Source: Harmothoe impar (taxonomy: Eukaryota; Annelida; Polychaeta; Phyllodocida; Polynoidae). From it: 64,000 nucleotides of DNA. Shown here piece after piece: positions 10,072 through 20,542 of this stretch. The stretch covers positions 31,423,618 through 31,487,617 of the forward strand of contig OX381707.1 in NCBI GenBank assembly GCA_947462335.1. Reading direction: 5' to 3'. A program made the translations under genes and the position numbers. The notes under the pieces are model-generated. The model did no database searches. It worked only from the letters and a program-made list of their open reading frames with translations, and was not told the DNA's origin. How positions within the stretch are numbered: position 1 is the stretch's first letter; each line of letters begins with the position of its first letter.

Positions 10072-10470
10072 TGTAATAAAGGATACTTTGTCCTTTATAA
10101 TATTGTTATGTTGTTAAGTAAAGAACCAAAGTCGACACAGTTCGGATCAAGTGTACAGGTTGCGAATCACAGGTTTATTCAGTAACCTAGACAGCCAAAG
10201 CTATATCAGTGCGAACTCCCTATAGAGTTTGGAGCGGGTCAGTAGGCTTGTAGCCGATACGATCACAGGGCCTCTGTCCAAGTATGGATCCAGAGTGACC
10301 GACGAGTCCCATCGAATGCCAGCTATATATAGGCAGCCAGCCTGCGCGCGCACACGCAGACCGGAAGCCTATAGCGACCTCTGTCCATACCCCAAGCCCG
10401 GGGCAGGTGCTGCCACCTGCCGTCAGGCTGAAGGGTTCGGACGGAGTTCGCAACACAGCATCCAACAGAA
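10072..10470 (-). repeat. 5' LTR-like segment of gypsy element
   Basis: On the minus strand there is a TATA box (CTATATATAG near 10340-10325), an AATAAA at 10177-10172 and a CA end at 10073-10072 just before the PBS. This is the order U3-R-U5. The upstream limit is uncertain; TGTTGGATGC at 10467 is one possible start. No matching LTR was seen at the other end of the element. Confidence 0.5.
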
Positions 10471-10569
10471 CCCGTCATATAAACCCCATATAACCCTAGC
10501 CCCTACATATGTGTCATGCCTCATATCACCTGTAGGTCCACCTGTAGCATGCCTGTGATAGGACTTGCA

Positions 10570-10785
10570 CATAGGAGCTTCAGGTCCAACATCATTGAGC
10601 TAGAGGCATCGTGGGAGCTTCAGGTGAAACATCATTGCGATAGAGGCACTTTGGGGTTTGCGGGGCAAACATCATTGTGATAGAGGCACTATAGCAGCTT
10701 CAGGTCAAACATCATTGTGATAGAGGCTCTATGGGGCTTCAGGTCAAACATCATTGTGATAGAGGCACTATGGGGGCTTCGGAAA
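10570..10785. repeat. ~44-bp tandem repeat, 5 units
   Basis: Degenerate units containing CTTCAGGTCAAACATCATTG and GATAGAGGCACTATGGG. No gene. Confidence 0.88.
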
Positions 10786-11710
10786 TGTTTCTGTATGGTG
10801 ATAAATTTGGGTCCGTATGGTAATGCATGATTTATTGGACATGTTCTACTAATCCACAGTCTACAAAGGAATGTTTTCTAAGCTAGTAAAGAGGAGAAAT
10901 GTTTCCGAATGGTGATACTTTTGGGTCTGTATGGTGATGCATGATGTGTTTCAGGTCAAACAGCTGGTTCACAGGGTTTGCAAAATGTGTCTGCGTGGTA
11001 ATGATTTTGGATCCGTATGGTGATGTGTAATGTTATGGACCTGTCTAATTGATCTGCACTCTATGCAGGAGAGATGCATAAATACCAGCCTACTAAATGA
11101 AGAAAAGTGTCCGTATGGTGATGATTTTGGGTCCGTATGGTGATGCTTAATGTTATGGACCTTTCTAATTGATCTGCAGTCTATGCAGGAGAGATGCATC
11201 AATTCTAGCCTACTAAACGAAGAAAATGTGTCCGTATGGTGATGCGTAATGTTATGGACCTTTCTAATTGGTCTCCAGTCTATGCAGGAGAGATGCATTA
11301 ATACCAGCCTACTAAATGAAGAAAATTATTGTGTTCGTATGGTGATGATTTTGGGTCCGTATGGTGATGCTTAATGTTATGTACGTTTCTAATTGATCTG
11401 CAGTCTATGCAGGAGAGATGCATCAATTCTAGCCTACTAAATGAAGAAAATGTGTCCGTATGGTGATGATTTTGGGTCCGTATGGTGATGCTCAATGTTA
11501 TGGAACTTTCTAATTGATCTGCAGTCTATGCAGGAGAGATGCATCAATACCAGCCTACTAAATGAAGAAAATGTGTCCGTATGGTGATGATTTTGGGTCC
11601 GTATGGTGATGCTTAATGTTATGGACCTTTCTAATTGATCTGCAGTCTATGCAGGAGAGATGCATCAATTCTAGCCTAATAAATGAAGAAAATGTGTCCA
11701 TAGAACTTTA
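10785..11710. repeat. ~121-bp tandem repeat, 6 units, with degraded flank
   Basis: Units carry two TCCGTATGGTGATG blocks, then CTAATTGATCTGCAGTCTAT and GCAGGAGAGATGCATCAAT. Intervals are mostly ~121 bp, with one shorter unit (~97 bp) near 11220-11320 that lost one TCCGTATGG block. Minus-strand frames of 65-109 codons here are repeat artefacts. Confidence 0.92.
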
Positions 11711-11719
11711 TGGTGATGA

Positions 11720-12040
11720 TGGTGATGTCCCATACCTCAGCTCAAGTCCTCAGTTTGCATACACACACTGTATGTCCCATACCTCAGCTCAAGTCCCCAG
11801 TTTGCATACACACACTGTTTCCAACATACCTCAACCCAAGTCCTCAGTTTGCATACACACATTGTATGTCCCATACCTCAGCCCAAGTCCCCAGTTTGCA
11901 TACACACACTGTATGTCCCATACCTCAGCCCAAGTACTCAGCTTGCATACACTCTCTGCATTCCTTAGGTGAAGTCCTGTCGTCCTCTCTTTGCATACAC
12001 ACACTGTGTCGGCATGTCCTCACTTTGTAGACACACAGGT
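11720..12040. repeat. ~47-bp minisatellite related to the 72-bp array
   Basis: Units contain CCCAGTTTGCATACACACAC and CCCATACCTCAG. The core is the reverse complement of the TGTGTGTATGCAAACTGGGG core of the 1540-2590 array, so the same sequence has been amplified twice, in opposite orientation and with different unit lengths. Single degenerate copies continue to about 12500. Confidence 0.9.
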
Positions 12041-12501
12041 TTGATTAAGGATAGTCCTCAGTTCTCCCACACACACATTCAATGTTTGGCTCTAATTTAT
12101 GACAGCTTTTTATACTAAATACACTGGATTGATTACTAAGAGGTCAAAATGCTAATTTATCTAATTAGACAATACACCCACATCACTGGATGAACCGGGG
12201 ACACACAGAAATTTCTGTGTGCAAAACAAATTGGGGACTTTTACACACAGCTTAAAATTCAAGAAATTTAGATTCGATTCTTCACACACAGCACAAGTAC
12301 TTCAGGAACAATCTGGGGACATTTTGTTGACACCCAAGAAATTGTGTTTATAATCATTTTCCAAGGTCATTGGTGATATCTGGGCCCATTGCTCCCCATT
12401 TCTCAAGGTCATGCAAAGTGAGGGGTCCCCGGTTCGGAAGATGTCCCCAGTTTGTAGGTGTGTGTTCCCATGAACGTCCCCAGTTTGCTGGTTTCACCAA
12501 G

Positions 12502-12502
<1 letters not shown>

Positions 12503-12538
<36 letters not shown>
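12503..12538. repeat. (CA)n microsatellite
   Basis: Uninterrupted CA run of about 18 repeats, embedded in CCCCAGTTTG-type motifs. Confidence 0.95.
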
Positions 12539-12540
<2 letters not shown>

Positions 12541-12770
12541 ACACCTGATGATCTCCACACGATGACCTGATTGCTCTTCCTAAAAAAAAAAATGCCCAAC
12601 TCGATCTACCTACTCAACAGGGTTTCAGTGTATAGCGTATTAGGGTTTTTCTGATGCGTATATTATATTGAGATTGATTTTCAACTTTTGTGATCAGTGG
12701 TTGGTCCTTAAAAGGACCGTTTGGTAGAGAGAGGGTCGCAGGGACCTTGCTGCTGAAGCGGAGGGCGTGG

Positions 12771-13169
12771 TCATAACGCGTGGCAGTCCTTCAGCAGCTC
12801 CTCCAGCACGGCGGGCGGTAAGCCTTCCTCCATGCAGACTTGCTGCTTGACCTGCTCCACGCACCGGCGGATGAGTTGATCAGCGACGTTCTTGATCAGC
12901 TCATCCACCACACCCTCTGCTTCAGCAGCAGTCCGCTGTCTCTCCTCTCTCTGTAGCGAGGCTACGAACTGCTTCTCCACGGCCGCATCGATCATAGATC
13001 GAGAAACGGCCACGAAGTTCTGTCTCTCCGCCTCCTCTCTCTGTTGCACGGCTACGAATTCCTTCTCCACGGCCGCATCGATCATAGATCGAGAAACGGC
13101 CACGAAGTTCACTCCGTGAGCCATTTTGTCGAACTGACTTCCTAGCCACCTGAGAGATGCTGACGTCAC
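12771..13169 (-). CDS. Hypothetical protein or exon with internal duplication (132 codons)
   Basis: The frame contains a tandem duplication of about 30 residues: each copy begins NFVAVSRSMIDAAVEK and ends in a Gln/Arg/Glu-rich stretch. A helical C-terminus with Cys, Glu and Leu follows, ending LLKDCHAL. A second possible start is the Met of MAHGVN, 15 codons in. The base composition is more GC-rich than the flanks and the upstream DNA is CpG-containing, which would suit a promoter. I do not recognise the family. It may be a single-exon gene, a first exon or a repeat-derived frame. Confidence 0.45.
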   Translation of the reverse strand: MTSASLRWLGSQFDKMAHGVNFVAVSRSMIDAAVEKEFVAVQQREEAERQNFVAVSRSMIDAAVEKQFVASLQREERQRTAAEAEGVVDELIKNVADQLIRRCVEQVKQQVCMEEGLPPAVLEELLKDCHAL

Positions 13170-13266
13170 ACTATTTTCGACGACGCTATGACGCGCGCGA
13201 GGTAGACAGACGACGTCGTTTCACTTCCTTATTTGGAGTTTGGGATCTTTTGACACCGAAGTCATA

Positions 13267-13474
13267 CCGTACGGTCGCGATAAAGCAACTAGTGTTGAAA
13301 AGCGTGCCGGTCTTTTATAAGCGCCGGAGTATAAGAGCCTCCAAATGTTTTTTCTCAAGCACTAAAATCGCGACTTTGAATAAGCGCCAGCGCCTGGCTT
13401 GTATATAGCTCCTGAGTAAGAACTTCACCGAATTGAAAAGCCCTCCCTCAGAGCTCTTAATCGCGACAGTACGG
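13267..13474. mobile_element. MITE with CCGTACKGTCGCGAT ends
   Basis: The ends CCGTACGGTCGCGATAA and TTAATCGCGACAGTACGG are inverted, with TA on both sides (13265-13266, 13475-13476). It is 208 bp with no coding capacity. It lies just upstream of the hypothetical ORF at 13169-12771. Confidence 0.82.
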
Positions 13475-15295
13475 TACAAATCTGATGTCAACCCGCGCCA
13501 AAAACAAAAAGGGTGTTCCGGTCACACGTACCTACGACGAGCGACCTTCAGCTATCACCACGTGAAGAGTGGGAAATAAATTTTGTACGGCAAGAAAACT
13601 GAAAACTGATAACGATTCCATTAGATAAGTATTTGGTTCCAATCTATGGCGAGATATTTCCACCAAAGCGATTGATTTATATGTCTGTAAGGTTCAGCTC
13701 TCCAACACTCTCCAATGTCCGCCAGTGCACGACGGTCGCCGCCCATCATTAGTCACAACTAAACTTCTGCTGGAGAGTGAAAGTTACGTTGAGTCTTGAG
13801 GTGCGCAGAGATACTATCTGCCGCAGCCTGATTTTAGTTCCACGCTATTTAGATAAACGCCCCATTTAAAATCTCTCTCTCGATCCTAGTAAAGGAAAAA
13901 AAAGGCTAGAGTTTATCATGGACGCGTCTCAGTTTTAGTCAAGCTGTAAAGTGAAGAACCAGAGCTTGTACATATTCCCACGTGAGGGGTGACCCCGCGG
14001 GGCGTTCAGTTAGTACTGAGTCTATACTCAAGGTCAAGTTCCACTCTCTAAACAGAGCTTTAGCGACTCCGTCATATAGACTAGACTGCGCGCGCGATTT
14101 TTTTTTTTGCTGAAGCAGCTAATCGATGGAAGAGTAGAGAACAGGTGCTCGACCAAAAATCTGCTTCAGAGGCTTGTTATCAGGTATTAACAGTTAAATC
14201 AAAATATTTCAAAACATCCAGAAAAGCAGAATAACATGTCCTACGGGCTACAGCCGGGCACTGACGAGCAGACGGCGCTGACGTCATTTCAATCAGGTCA
14301 CAGGGCTCTTTAGACACCTTTTCTGTAAGACCCGTCTCATACCTTAGTATATAATACCGTAAACACCGGTGATTAGTATATGATCACATTGGCAGTCGCG
14401 GATCCACGAAGAGGCTGAATAAGCCTCGAGCGGACCCGCCACTTGCAATGTGACATAATCTTACCATGCGCTTTTGTTTTGTTTTTGTTTCTATTTACAA
14501 CAGCAAACATTTCAAACAACCTATTGTTTTTTTTTAAAATGATGAAAAATCAGCCCAAAAAAAAAAGTAAACATTTTAGAGCTAAATTTGTGGAGGATAG
14601 CCGGACATGCTGATGTCACTAGACCCCTAAATTCGATATGGTGACATGGGCATTTTCTTAAAATTCGATACGACGACACGGGCACGGACATCTAAGTGAC
14701 ATGGGACATGTGGCATTTCTTGAGTCCCACATGTGCCATGGACCATAGTGACATGAGGAAAAAAAAAAATGTTCAAAGAGTGCATCAGAAAAGTGCCATT
14801 TCAAGCCTAAACATTTCGCCAAATTTTTTTTTCTCTTGGATGGTACTCGGCTTTGCAGTGTCTGGGTCCTTAAAAATGTACCAGAATGCTCAAATTCGGG
14901 TTCTAAATATTTTCAAAAAACGTTTTCTCCCTTAGTGACGTGTGACATGGGCATTTCTTAAATTCGACATACGGCTGCATGGGGAGGACCCACCCGTCAA
15001 GGGCCCCATGATGACTCATACCCGCCGCGTTCAAACTAGCGTGGTGGTTATAGGTAGACCTTCTTTCAGTATCCACGTGACCAGATCCATCGCCGTCTCT
15101 TGAGCAACAGTAACCGAGGTAACTAGGGTTATTGTTATCCGGGCCGTAAGACGACAGTCTAAGACGGTGTGTGGTCGCGTTTTGCTCTCCCTAATACTCT
15201 AATTCAAGTCGAGTTACCGCTAACCCCTACAAAAAGAGGGTCATTTGTGTAATTCAAAAGTCGTTCCTTTGTTAGCAATGAGGGGGTCGTTCTAT
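13475..15295. other. Non-coding stretch, no gene seen
   Basis: No convincing frame or RNA gene was found. It holds a hairpin (listed separately) and the phrase TGACATGGGCATTTCTT repeated loosely at 14641-14660, 14708-14721 and 14943-14960. AT-rich runs are common. Confidence 0.5.
14371..14462. repeat. Imperfect inverted repeat (hairpin)
   Basis: GATTAGTATATGATCACATT...CGCGGATCC on the left pairs imperfectly with GGACCCGCC...AATGTGACATAATC on the right around a short loop at AAGAGGCTGAATAAGCCTC. Arms are about 40 bp. Probably a small MITE. Confidence 0.6.
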
Positions 15296-16372
15296 TAATT
15301 GATTTTTTTTTTTTTTTTTTTTTTTTCTTTTTTTTTTTGTTTACAACAACAAGTCAAAGTACAGTCAATCAACCGAGATCCTTTCTACTCCGTGGGGGTG
15401 TAGAAGGATCTCCCCCCTGAGGTTACAAAGTCACCTCTTTATTTAAAGGGTTACGGGTCGCAAAGTCGCTTTCGCTTTCGCTTACAAGTCACAAAGTCGC
15501 ATGAAATATTCAAGTCAAAAAGTCAAATTCATCAACTATCAGCACAGTCGTTTGAAAGGCATCAAGTCACCGAAAAACTCCTCTACAGTCACCTCCGACT
15601 CGCCTCCTCCCTACCCCCCTAAAGGGGGGTAGAGAGGAAGCGATTCCCTAGAGATCAGATAATTTTTTTTTTTTCTCCCGAGCAGACCCCAAAGGCCCCC
15701 CCTCCCCCCCAAGTGCCCGCCCACCCCATAAATAGTGCCCCCCTCCCCCCCTCCCCTCCCCATGCATCTTAAAGTGCCCCCCTCCCCCCCCTCCCCTCCC
15801 CTCGCCCCTTATAGAAGCCTCCCATTAGCTAGTCCAAGTCATGTGACCAAAAGGGAAGCGTAGTCTGTCTATTGTCTATATTATGCAAATGAGGGAGGGG
15901 GTCAAGTCACGTGACCAAGGGGGTGTGGCCTATTCTCTAAATAAAGAGCGCTTCCGGTCACGTGACCAAGAGGGTGTGGTCCTATTATGCAAATGAGGGG
16001 GTCACGTGATCCATGATTATGCAAATGAGGGAGTCACCTGACCAAATGGAAGCCACTGATTGGCTGGTGATCAAAGGGGCGTAGTCTACTATGCAAATGA
16101 GGGGGTCACGTGATCAAGGGGGCGTGGTCTATTATGCAAATGAGGGGGTCACGTGGGAGTCACGTGACCAAATGGCGGCCCTGATTAGCTGGTGATCAAG
16201 GGGGCGTGGCCTATTACGTAATTATGCAAATGAGGGGGCGTGGCCTATTACGTAATTATGCAAATGAGGGGGTCACGTGACCAAATGGAGGCCTCTGATT
16301 GGCTGCATGTCGATTGAGTAATAAACAGTACTTAACTATAGTCCCGTTCCGATACATACTATACTACTATAA
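15296..16372. repeat. Promoter-motif-rich dispersed repeat, copy A
   Basis: Begins with a T-rich run, passes a C-rich block (GTGCCCCCCTCC and ATGCATCTTAAAG) and then a ~430-bp part packed with GTCACGTGAC-type E-boxes (about seven CACGTG cores), seven ATGCAAAT octamers, several GGGGGCGTGG boxes and GATTGGCTG (inverted CCAAT) motifs. It ends in CGATTGAGTAATAAACAGTA and ...CGATACATACTATACTACTA. The C-rich block, the E-boxes and the end are shared with 45040-45695. It could be a transposon promoter or LTR-like unit. No protein was seen. Confidence 0.75.
15850..16300. promoter_or_regulatory. Cluster of CACGTG, ATGCAAAT, GGGGCGTGG and CCAAT motifs
   Basis: Alternating octamer (ATGCAAATGAGG) and E-box (GTCACGTGAC) motifs spaced some 30-120 bp apart, with GGGGGCGTGGCC boxes between and TGATTGGCTG at two places. 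These are established binding motifs for POU, bHLH (USF/MYC/TFE type), KLF/Sp and NF-Y factors. Function is inferred from motif density only. Confidence 0.5.
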
Positions 16373-16589
16373 TCAATCATAAACTGCTCATAACCTTAGG
16401 AATTATTGATAGCTGATTAACCAAATTACATCACATTTCAAGGATTTAATGATGGAATAGGGTGTTACATTAAAATGATGACGATATTCAATTTCTCATT
16501 TTAAAGAGAAAAGAAACACATGACAACATATCGGGCTAGCCGAGGCATATGTTACAAGAACTTTAAAGCTTTCTAAAAGCTTTCCTCAC

Positions 16590-16706
16590 CCTTGAACATC
16601 TTTTCAAGTGGAGTACCAGGTGCATGCCACTTGACCTGAGCAAGCATCCCAAAGATGGCGCAGTCTTCCTGACAAGGTTGGTCTCCCAGTAGAAAGACCT
16701 TTGTAC
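16590..16706 (-). CDS. FAXC: FAXC homologue, exon d (metaxin-like GST C-terminal domain)
   Basis: The acceptor TATTCTCATCCAG precedes the exon; the codon split with the previous exon forms Gly. The peptide 'TKVFLLGDQPCQEDCAIFGMLAQVKWHAPGTP' is, in part, the conserved FAXC 'LLGD..P...D...FG.LAQ' helix. The donor GGTGAGG at 16590 matches the family's exon junction after 'KG'. If that donor is not used, the frame ends with TAG at 16575-16573. The expected last exon (a WP-W type motif in relatives) was not found downstream; the repeat at 15296-16372 lies where it might be sought. Confidence 0.85.
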
Positions 16707-16880
16707 CTGGATGAGAATAAACACCTTTCGATGGATTAAGTCGTTTTTCCAAATATTTTAGCACTGTGTGGATGCACATTACTTAATTCTGTGTAAAATA
16801 GAAAGTATACCAGTAGTCAGAAAGATGAGACGCATTGGTGACCTTGAGCAATCTGTATGTACTAACTGTCTATAATGATC

Positions 16881-17001
16881 CACACACTCAAAAAGGTGAG
16901 CGTCACTGTCGCCAAAAGCACTCTCACCTGACAGTCAGGCACTGCTTGGCTTTCAGGTGAGAGTGCTTTCGGTGATAGTGACGCTCAATTTTCTCTCTGT
17001 G
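16881..17001. mobile_element. Foldback MITE in FAXC intron
   Basis: Arms of about 43 bp (16894-16937 and 16946-16988) are inverted: AGGTGAGCGTCACTGTCGCC and its complement, with AGCACTCTCACCTGA near the centre. Relative of the element at 32120-32205. Confidence 0.85.
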
Positions 17002-17065
17002 CACAAGAAATAGGACTAGTGATATCAGTTTTGCAGCAAAACTAGAAACTTTAAATATTGAATAC

Positions 17066-17268
17066 CAAGGAAGTCTGACAGAGCCTTTAGGTCTCCATGC
17101 CCAATGGAATGGACCTCTTCTGTTGTGTGTCTACCATATCCCTGACAGTCAGCCTGCTTCACAAAGGGTTTAGAGAACTGTTTCAAACTAAGTTCTGATG
17201 TGGGTATTGCAATCTTAAGGAATCTGTAATTGTCCAGATTGTAGACCCATCGCTGGAGGAGAAATACC
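17066..17268 (-). CDS. FAXC: FAXC homologue, exon c
   Basis: Acceptor TTGCTTCTTTACAG, donor CTTG|GTATTC. It begins with the last base of a Trp codon shared with exon b and ends with the first base of a Gly codon shared with exon d, so the frame is continuous. The peptide runs from 'VFLLQRWVYNLDNYR' through 'CQGYGRHTTEEVHSIGHGDLKALSDFLG', matching the FAXC segments 'FYW..A..QWVDNL' and 'GHGIGR...EE......D...L...LG'. Confidence 0.92.
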
Positions 17269-17517
17269 CTGTAAAGAAGCAAAGGGAAACTTTAAAGTTC
17301 TTCTTATATTATATCATATATATTTATCTATAGACTAGAGTCAAAATCAACTTTTATTATTACTAGGAGCATTTCTGAGTAAAATCTGGGTTAAAATGGT
17401 TTGAATAGGGAATATATATATATATATATATTTCAATCTCATGAGACTTCATTGCAATATTATCTTGGTGGCATTGTTTTGGATGAATATTAAAAATCTA
17501 AATTCGATATGTCTCAC

Positions 17518-17714
17518 CAATAAAAGCTTCCCTCCATCATCTGCTGCATTGATCTAGCGATAGCCCTCTGCTCCTTATTAAGATAGCTGTTGGGATCTCT
17601 GTGAAGTTCCTTGTTTAGGTACTTAATGCAGAACTCAGAGTCTGCAATGTCTTCTCCATTATATGTGATCCATGGGGTTTTACTTTTGGAAGACAGCTCC
17701 TTTCCATGTTCATT
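17518..17714 (-). CDS. FAXC: FAXC homologue, exon b
   Basis: Acceptor CCAATCTGTAG, donor TATTG|GTGAGA. The peptide starts NEHGKELSSKSKTPW and continues 'ITYNGEDIADSEFCIKYLN', then the helix 'RAIARSMQQMMEGSFYW'. This is the thioredoxin-fold C-terminal half and linker of the GST-like family; the 'K.PWI.YN.E...D..F.I..L' pattern is conserved in FAXC, Drosophila failed axon connections and nematode CDR proteins. Phases with both neighbouring exons fit. Confidence 0.93.
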
Positions 17715-17860
17715 CTACAGATTGGAACAAGCAACAAAAACAAATATGAAACTTTAGCAAAATGGCTTATGCATCAGTGATAATGCAAAAAACCCTATCA
17801 GATAAACACACAGGCTCCAACTAGTGTCTAATTCAAGATTTAGTCAGTAGCTATCAGCTA

Positions 17861-18955
17861 CACAGAGAGAAGAAATCGAGTCACAAGGGTAGTCCAGGCT
17901 ATAAAAAGAGAGCCAGATCCCTTTGGCTCACATTTTACACTGTGTGACTCCCCCTTCTTATGGCCCTGACTCCTTTTCAATTATATCAAACAGAGTCCAA
18001 GTCAGTGGAGGTGAGTAAGATTGTTGCCTGGACTCCCTAAGGGAGTCACAGGATTACGTTATACAGGACAGAGATAGGAAACACACTAGGTGGCACTACT
18101 GTACAATAACTGTAATGCCATCTAGCTCTTATGTTTAGAAGCCATCTGACTCTCTTTTTAATCAGAGTCAAGGTCCCCTACTCTCTTTCCTCTCAAGGGA
18201 GTGGGTGAATGCATGAGGGAGTGAAACAGTTGGTTATGATTAAGCCTGCTAGGTGGTAGCACTATATCTAAAATGGTATTATTCTGTATGCTCAGATCTC
18301 TAGATCCATGTAATTTGTGATATTGATAATTATGCTAGTACACATATATTATTGTAGCATCAAGATTTAATGTCAGAATTACATTTCATCAAATAATTAG
18401 AGTTAACTTAAAACTGTATCATACACGATGTTTTAGGTTTATATGACACCCAATTTGTAGAGACATGAGTAAGTTAAATCCACCAAAGCTCAGGTGTTCC
18501 CTTATAATCATAATAACTAATGTGCACTGCGGGATCTTTCTGAGATCGGTCCTCCTTGTGAGGCATTGCACCAAAATAATGTAGAAAGATCAGCTAGGAA
18601 GATAGCTATTGGAATGGCTATATAGAGGGGTAGGGGATAGAAATTACCAATGTCACTCTCTATTTGAAAGGAGCCATTCTTCAATGACCCTCCCTACAAA
18701 GGGAGTCGTGGTTCAATAACTCCCTTCCTGAAGGGAGTTGCAGCATGGACCTGGACTCTGTTTGTGGTGAGGAGTCATAAAAGGGGGTCATTTTGGAGAC
18801 AAAACCTGGGCTCTCTCAGGGGAGTCACATAACTCCCTTTTATGGGAGTCAGGTACTAACTCCCTTCACCAAGAGAGTAATAAAGAGAGTCAGAAAAGGG
18901 GGTCATTCTGGAGGCAAGCCTGGACTCCCTTTTGACTCTGTTTGTTTTCTCTGTG
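17861..18955. mobile_element. 1095-bp TIR element in FAXC intron
   Basis: The left end starts CACAGAGAGAAGAAATCGAG and the right end is inverted, ending TTGTTTTCTCTGTG. TA is present at 17859-17860 and 18956-18957. Homology between the ends extends to about 45 bp (to AGTCCAGGC). The interior repeats ACTCCCTT/AAGGGAGT in both orientations, giving many short hairpins. No transposase frame. Confidence 0.85.
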
Positions 18956-19120
18956 TACGGATCAACTTTGAAGCCAGACATCAGTTGGCACCTGTGGAAT
19001 ACTCATGGGGAAAGAGTGCCAAACAGGTTACACTGTAAAAATATTCCGTTTTTTACAGTGTAGACTATACTTGCAGCCTTTCCATGAAGAGAGAATGATG
19101 AGTAATTATGGTTCACCTAC

Positions 19121-19230
19121 TTGATAAGGTATCTTTGCCATGCGGAGGTATGTCTCAAGTTTCAGTGGGAATGGAGATAAGCTCGGGGCATATGGTCCTC
19201 GCCATACCTGATGTAGTATCACCGTGTTGG
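19121..19230 (-). CDS. FAXC: FAXC homologue, exon a (thioredoxin-like N-terminal domain)
   Basis: FAXC (failed axon connections) is a metaxin-like, GST-fold protein; the fly homologue acts in axon development. This exon encodes 'NTVILHQVWRGPYAPSLSPF' followed by 'LKLETYLRMAKIPYQ', the hallmark 'ILHQF....PSLSPFCLK.ETYLRM...PYQ' block. The Cys of the family's SPFC is Pro here (SPFP). Acceptor TTACCCAG (weak pyrimidine tract), donor CAA|GTAGGT in phase 0. An upstream exon coding the membrane-anchor segment seen in relatives was not located between here and 24 kb. Confidence 0.9.
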
Positions 19231-19862
19231 CTGGGTAAGCCTTCCTCCTTTCTGCTGCGTTTCTTGCTCCCTGCCTGGGTTGTGAACAGTTTATGTTCAG
19301 TCATTTCAGGGAGATATGCTAATCTCTCATAAGCTATTATTTAGAAATTATGTAATGCAGCAACCCGAAAGCAGAATAAAAGCAAGCATCAATTATAATT
19401 ATTATTTAAACCTATTGTCAAATGTCCACATGGAAAGTGAAGTCATAGTCTAGATATGATTGTTGAAATGATAGGGGGGCATATGATCCTGTTGAACAAA
19501 CTAATATAGGTGCCTATGACATGTACATGAGAACCCAAAATTAATGAAGTAATTGACATCTCACAAAAAAGTCTTCTTCTTCTGTTCCAGCTCTCAAAGT
19601 TACTTGTTATCATTTACTTACTATGGTATAGTCAACTAAATCATAGATGTCCAGAGGTGGAAGGTTACAAAGATCTTACTTACTGTACCTTGGTGTTCTG
19701 TTTGTTAAGTAACACACTAGTCCAACACCGCTTCGCTCCGTATAAAAATCGATTCATCAGTGGTGCCATCCCTTTATATGGCATTTGACATTAATGCCTG
19801 TAATCACGCCAGCAGCATTACATGAAAAGATAATGTGATATAAGTTAGTAAATGTATACTTA

Positions 19863-20169
19863 GGGAGTGGTCATTTTTTAACAACAGGGGGGGGGGGGTC
19901 GGTGGATTTCCATGCGAGTGGGTCGAAATTTTTTTGGTCCCCCCGCGAGAGGGGTCGAAATTCTTTTGGTCCCCTCCTCCAGCAGGTTGAAATTGAGCAC
20001 GGCCACACCCTTTGAGCTATAGTAATGCGCTAAAAAGGGGTGTAATTTTTTTGGTCCCCCCCTCAAGAGGGGTCCAAATTTTTTTGGTCCCCCCCTTCAA
20101 GGGGTCCAAATTTTTTTGGTCCCCCCCGAAATCCACCAACCCCCCTGTTGTTAAAAAATGATCACTCCC
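19863..20169. mobile_element. 307-bp MITE, Harbinger-like (TTA duplication)
   Basis: The ends GGGAGTGGTCATTTTTTAAC and its inverse are flanked by TTA at 19860-19862 and 20170-20172. Inside, runs of G and C and the phrase AAATTTTTTTGGTCCCCCC recur. A 3-bp TTA/TWA duplication is typical of PIF/Harbinger elements. Fragments of the family lie at 22135-22230, 23720-23875 and 52920-53100. Confidence 0.85.
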
Positions 20170-20394
20170 TTACCTCTTAATGTAGGCCTATTTCTTAGCT
20201 GTGAGGTCACACAGTTTGCCAGGGCCCCTCCCACGATGTAGTAAATGCGGGAATCCTCCATATTATCCTTAGGACTGCCGACACTTTCTGGAGGCGCACT
20301 GCCATATAGCGTATTGTTTCCAATACAAACGCAAAATCTTGGCTTTCAGGTGGCCCTTCTTACTATACGCATTGGCCCACTACGGCAGTGCTAA

Positions 20395-20542
20395 CCCAGT
20401 AAACAAATAACGTTATACACCATTTTATAACGTTATATAGCGTTATATGTCAACGTTTTTCTAAGGCTCTTTAGTATGACATAACGTTATGTAAAGTTTA
20501 AAACGCTATTTTGACGTAAAATAACGTTTTCTGTCAGCTGGG
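20395..20542. mobile_element. Short AACGTT-rich element, relative of 4963-6222
   Basis: Starts CCCAGTAAACAAATAACG and ends near CAGCTGGG, with AACGTTATA motifs inside. The right end is degraded and no clean TA pair is seen. Confidence 0.65.

Noticed and set aside
10969..11972. Frames of 65-118 codons with HHHTD-type repeats
   Set aside because: Translations of the 121-bp and 47-bp tandem repeats.
15700..15800. Protein-coding Pro-rich exon
   Set aside because: C-rich low-complexity block shared by the two dispersed repeats; no frame.
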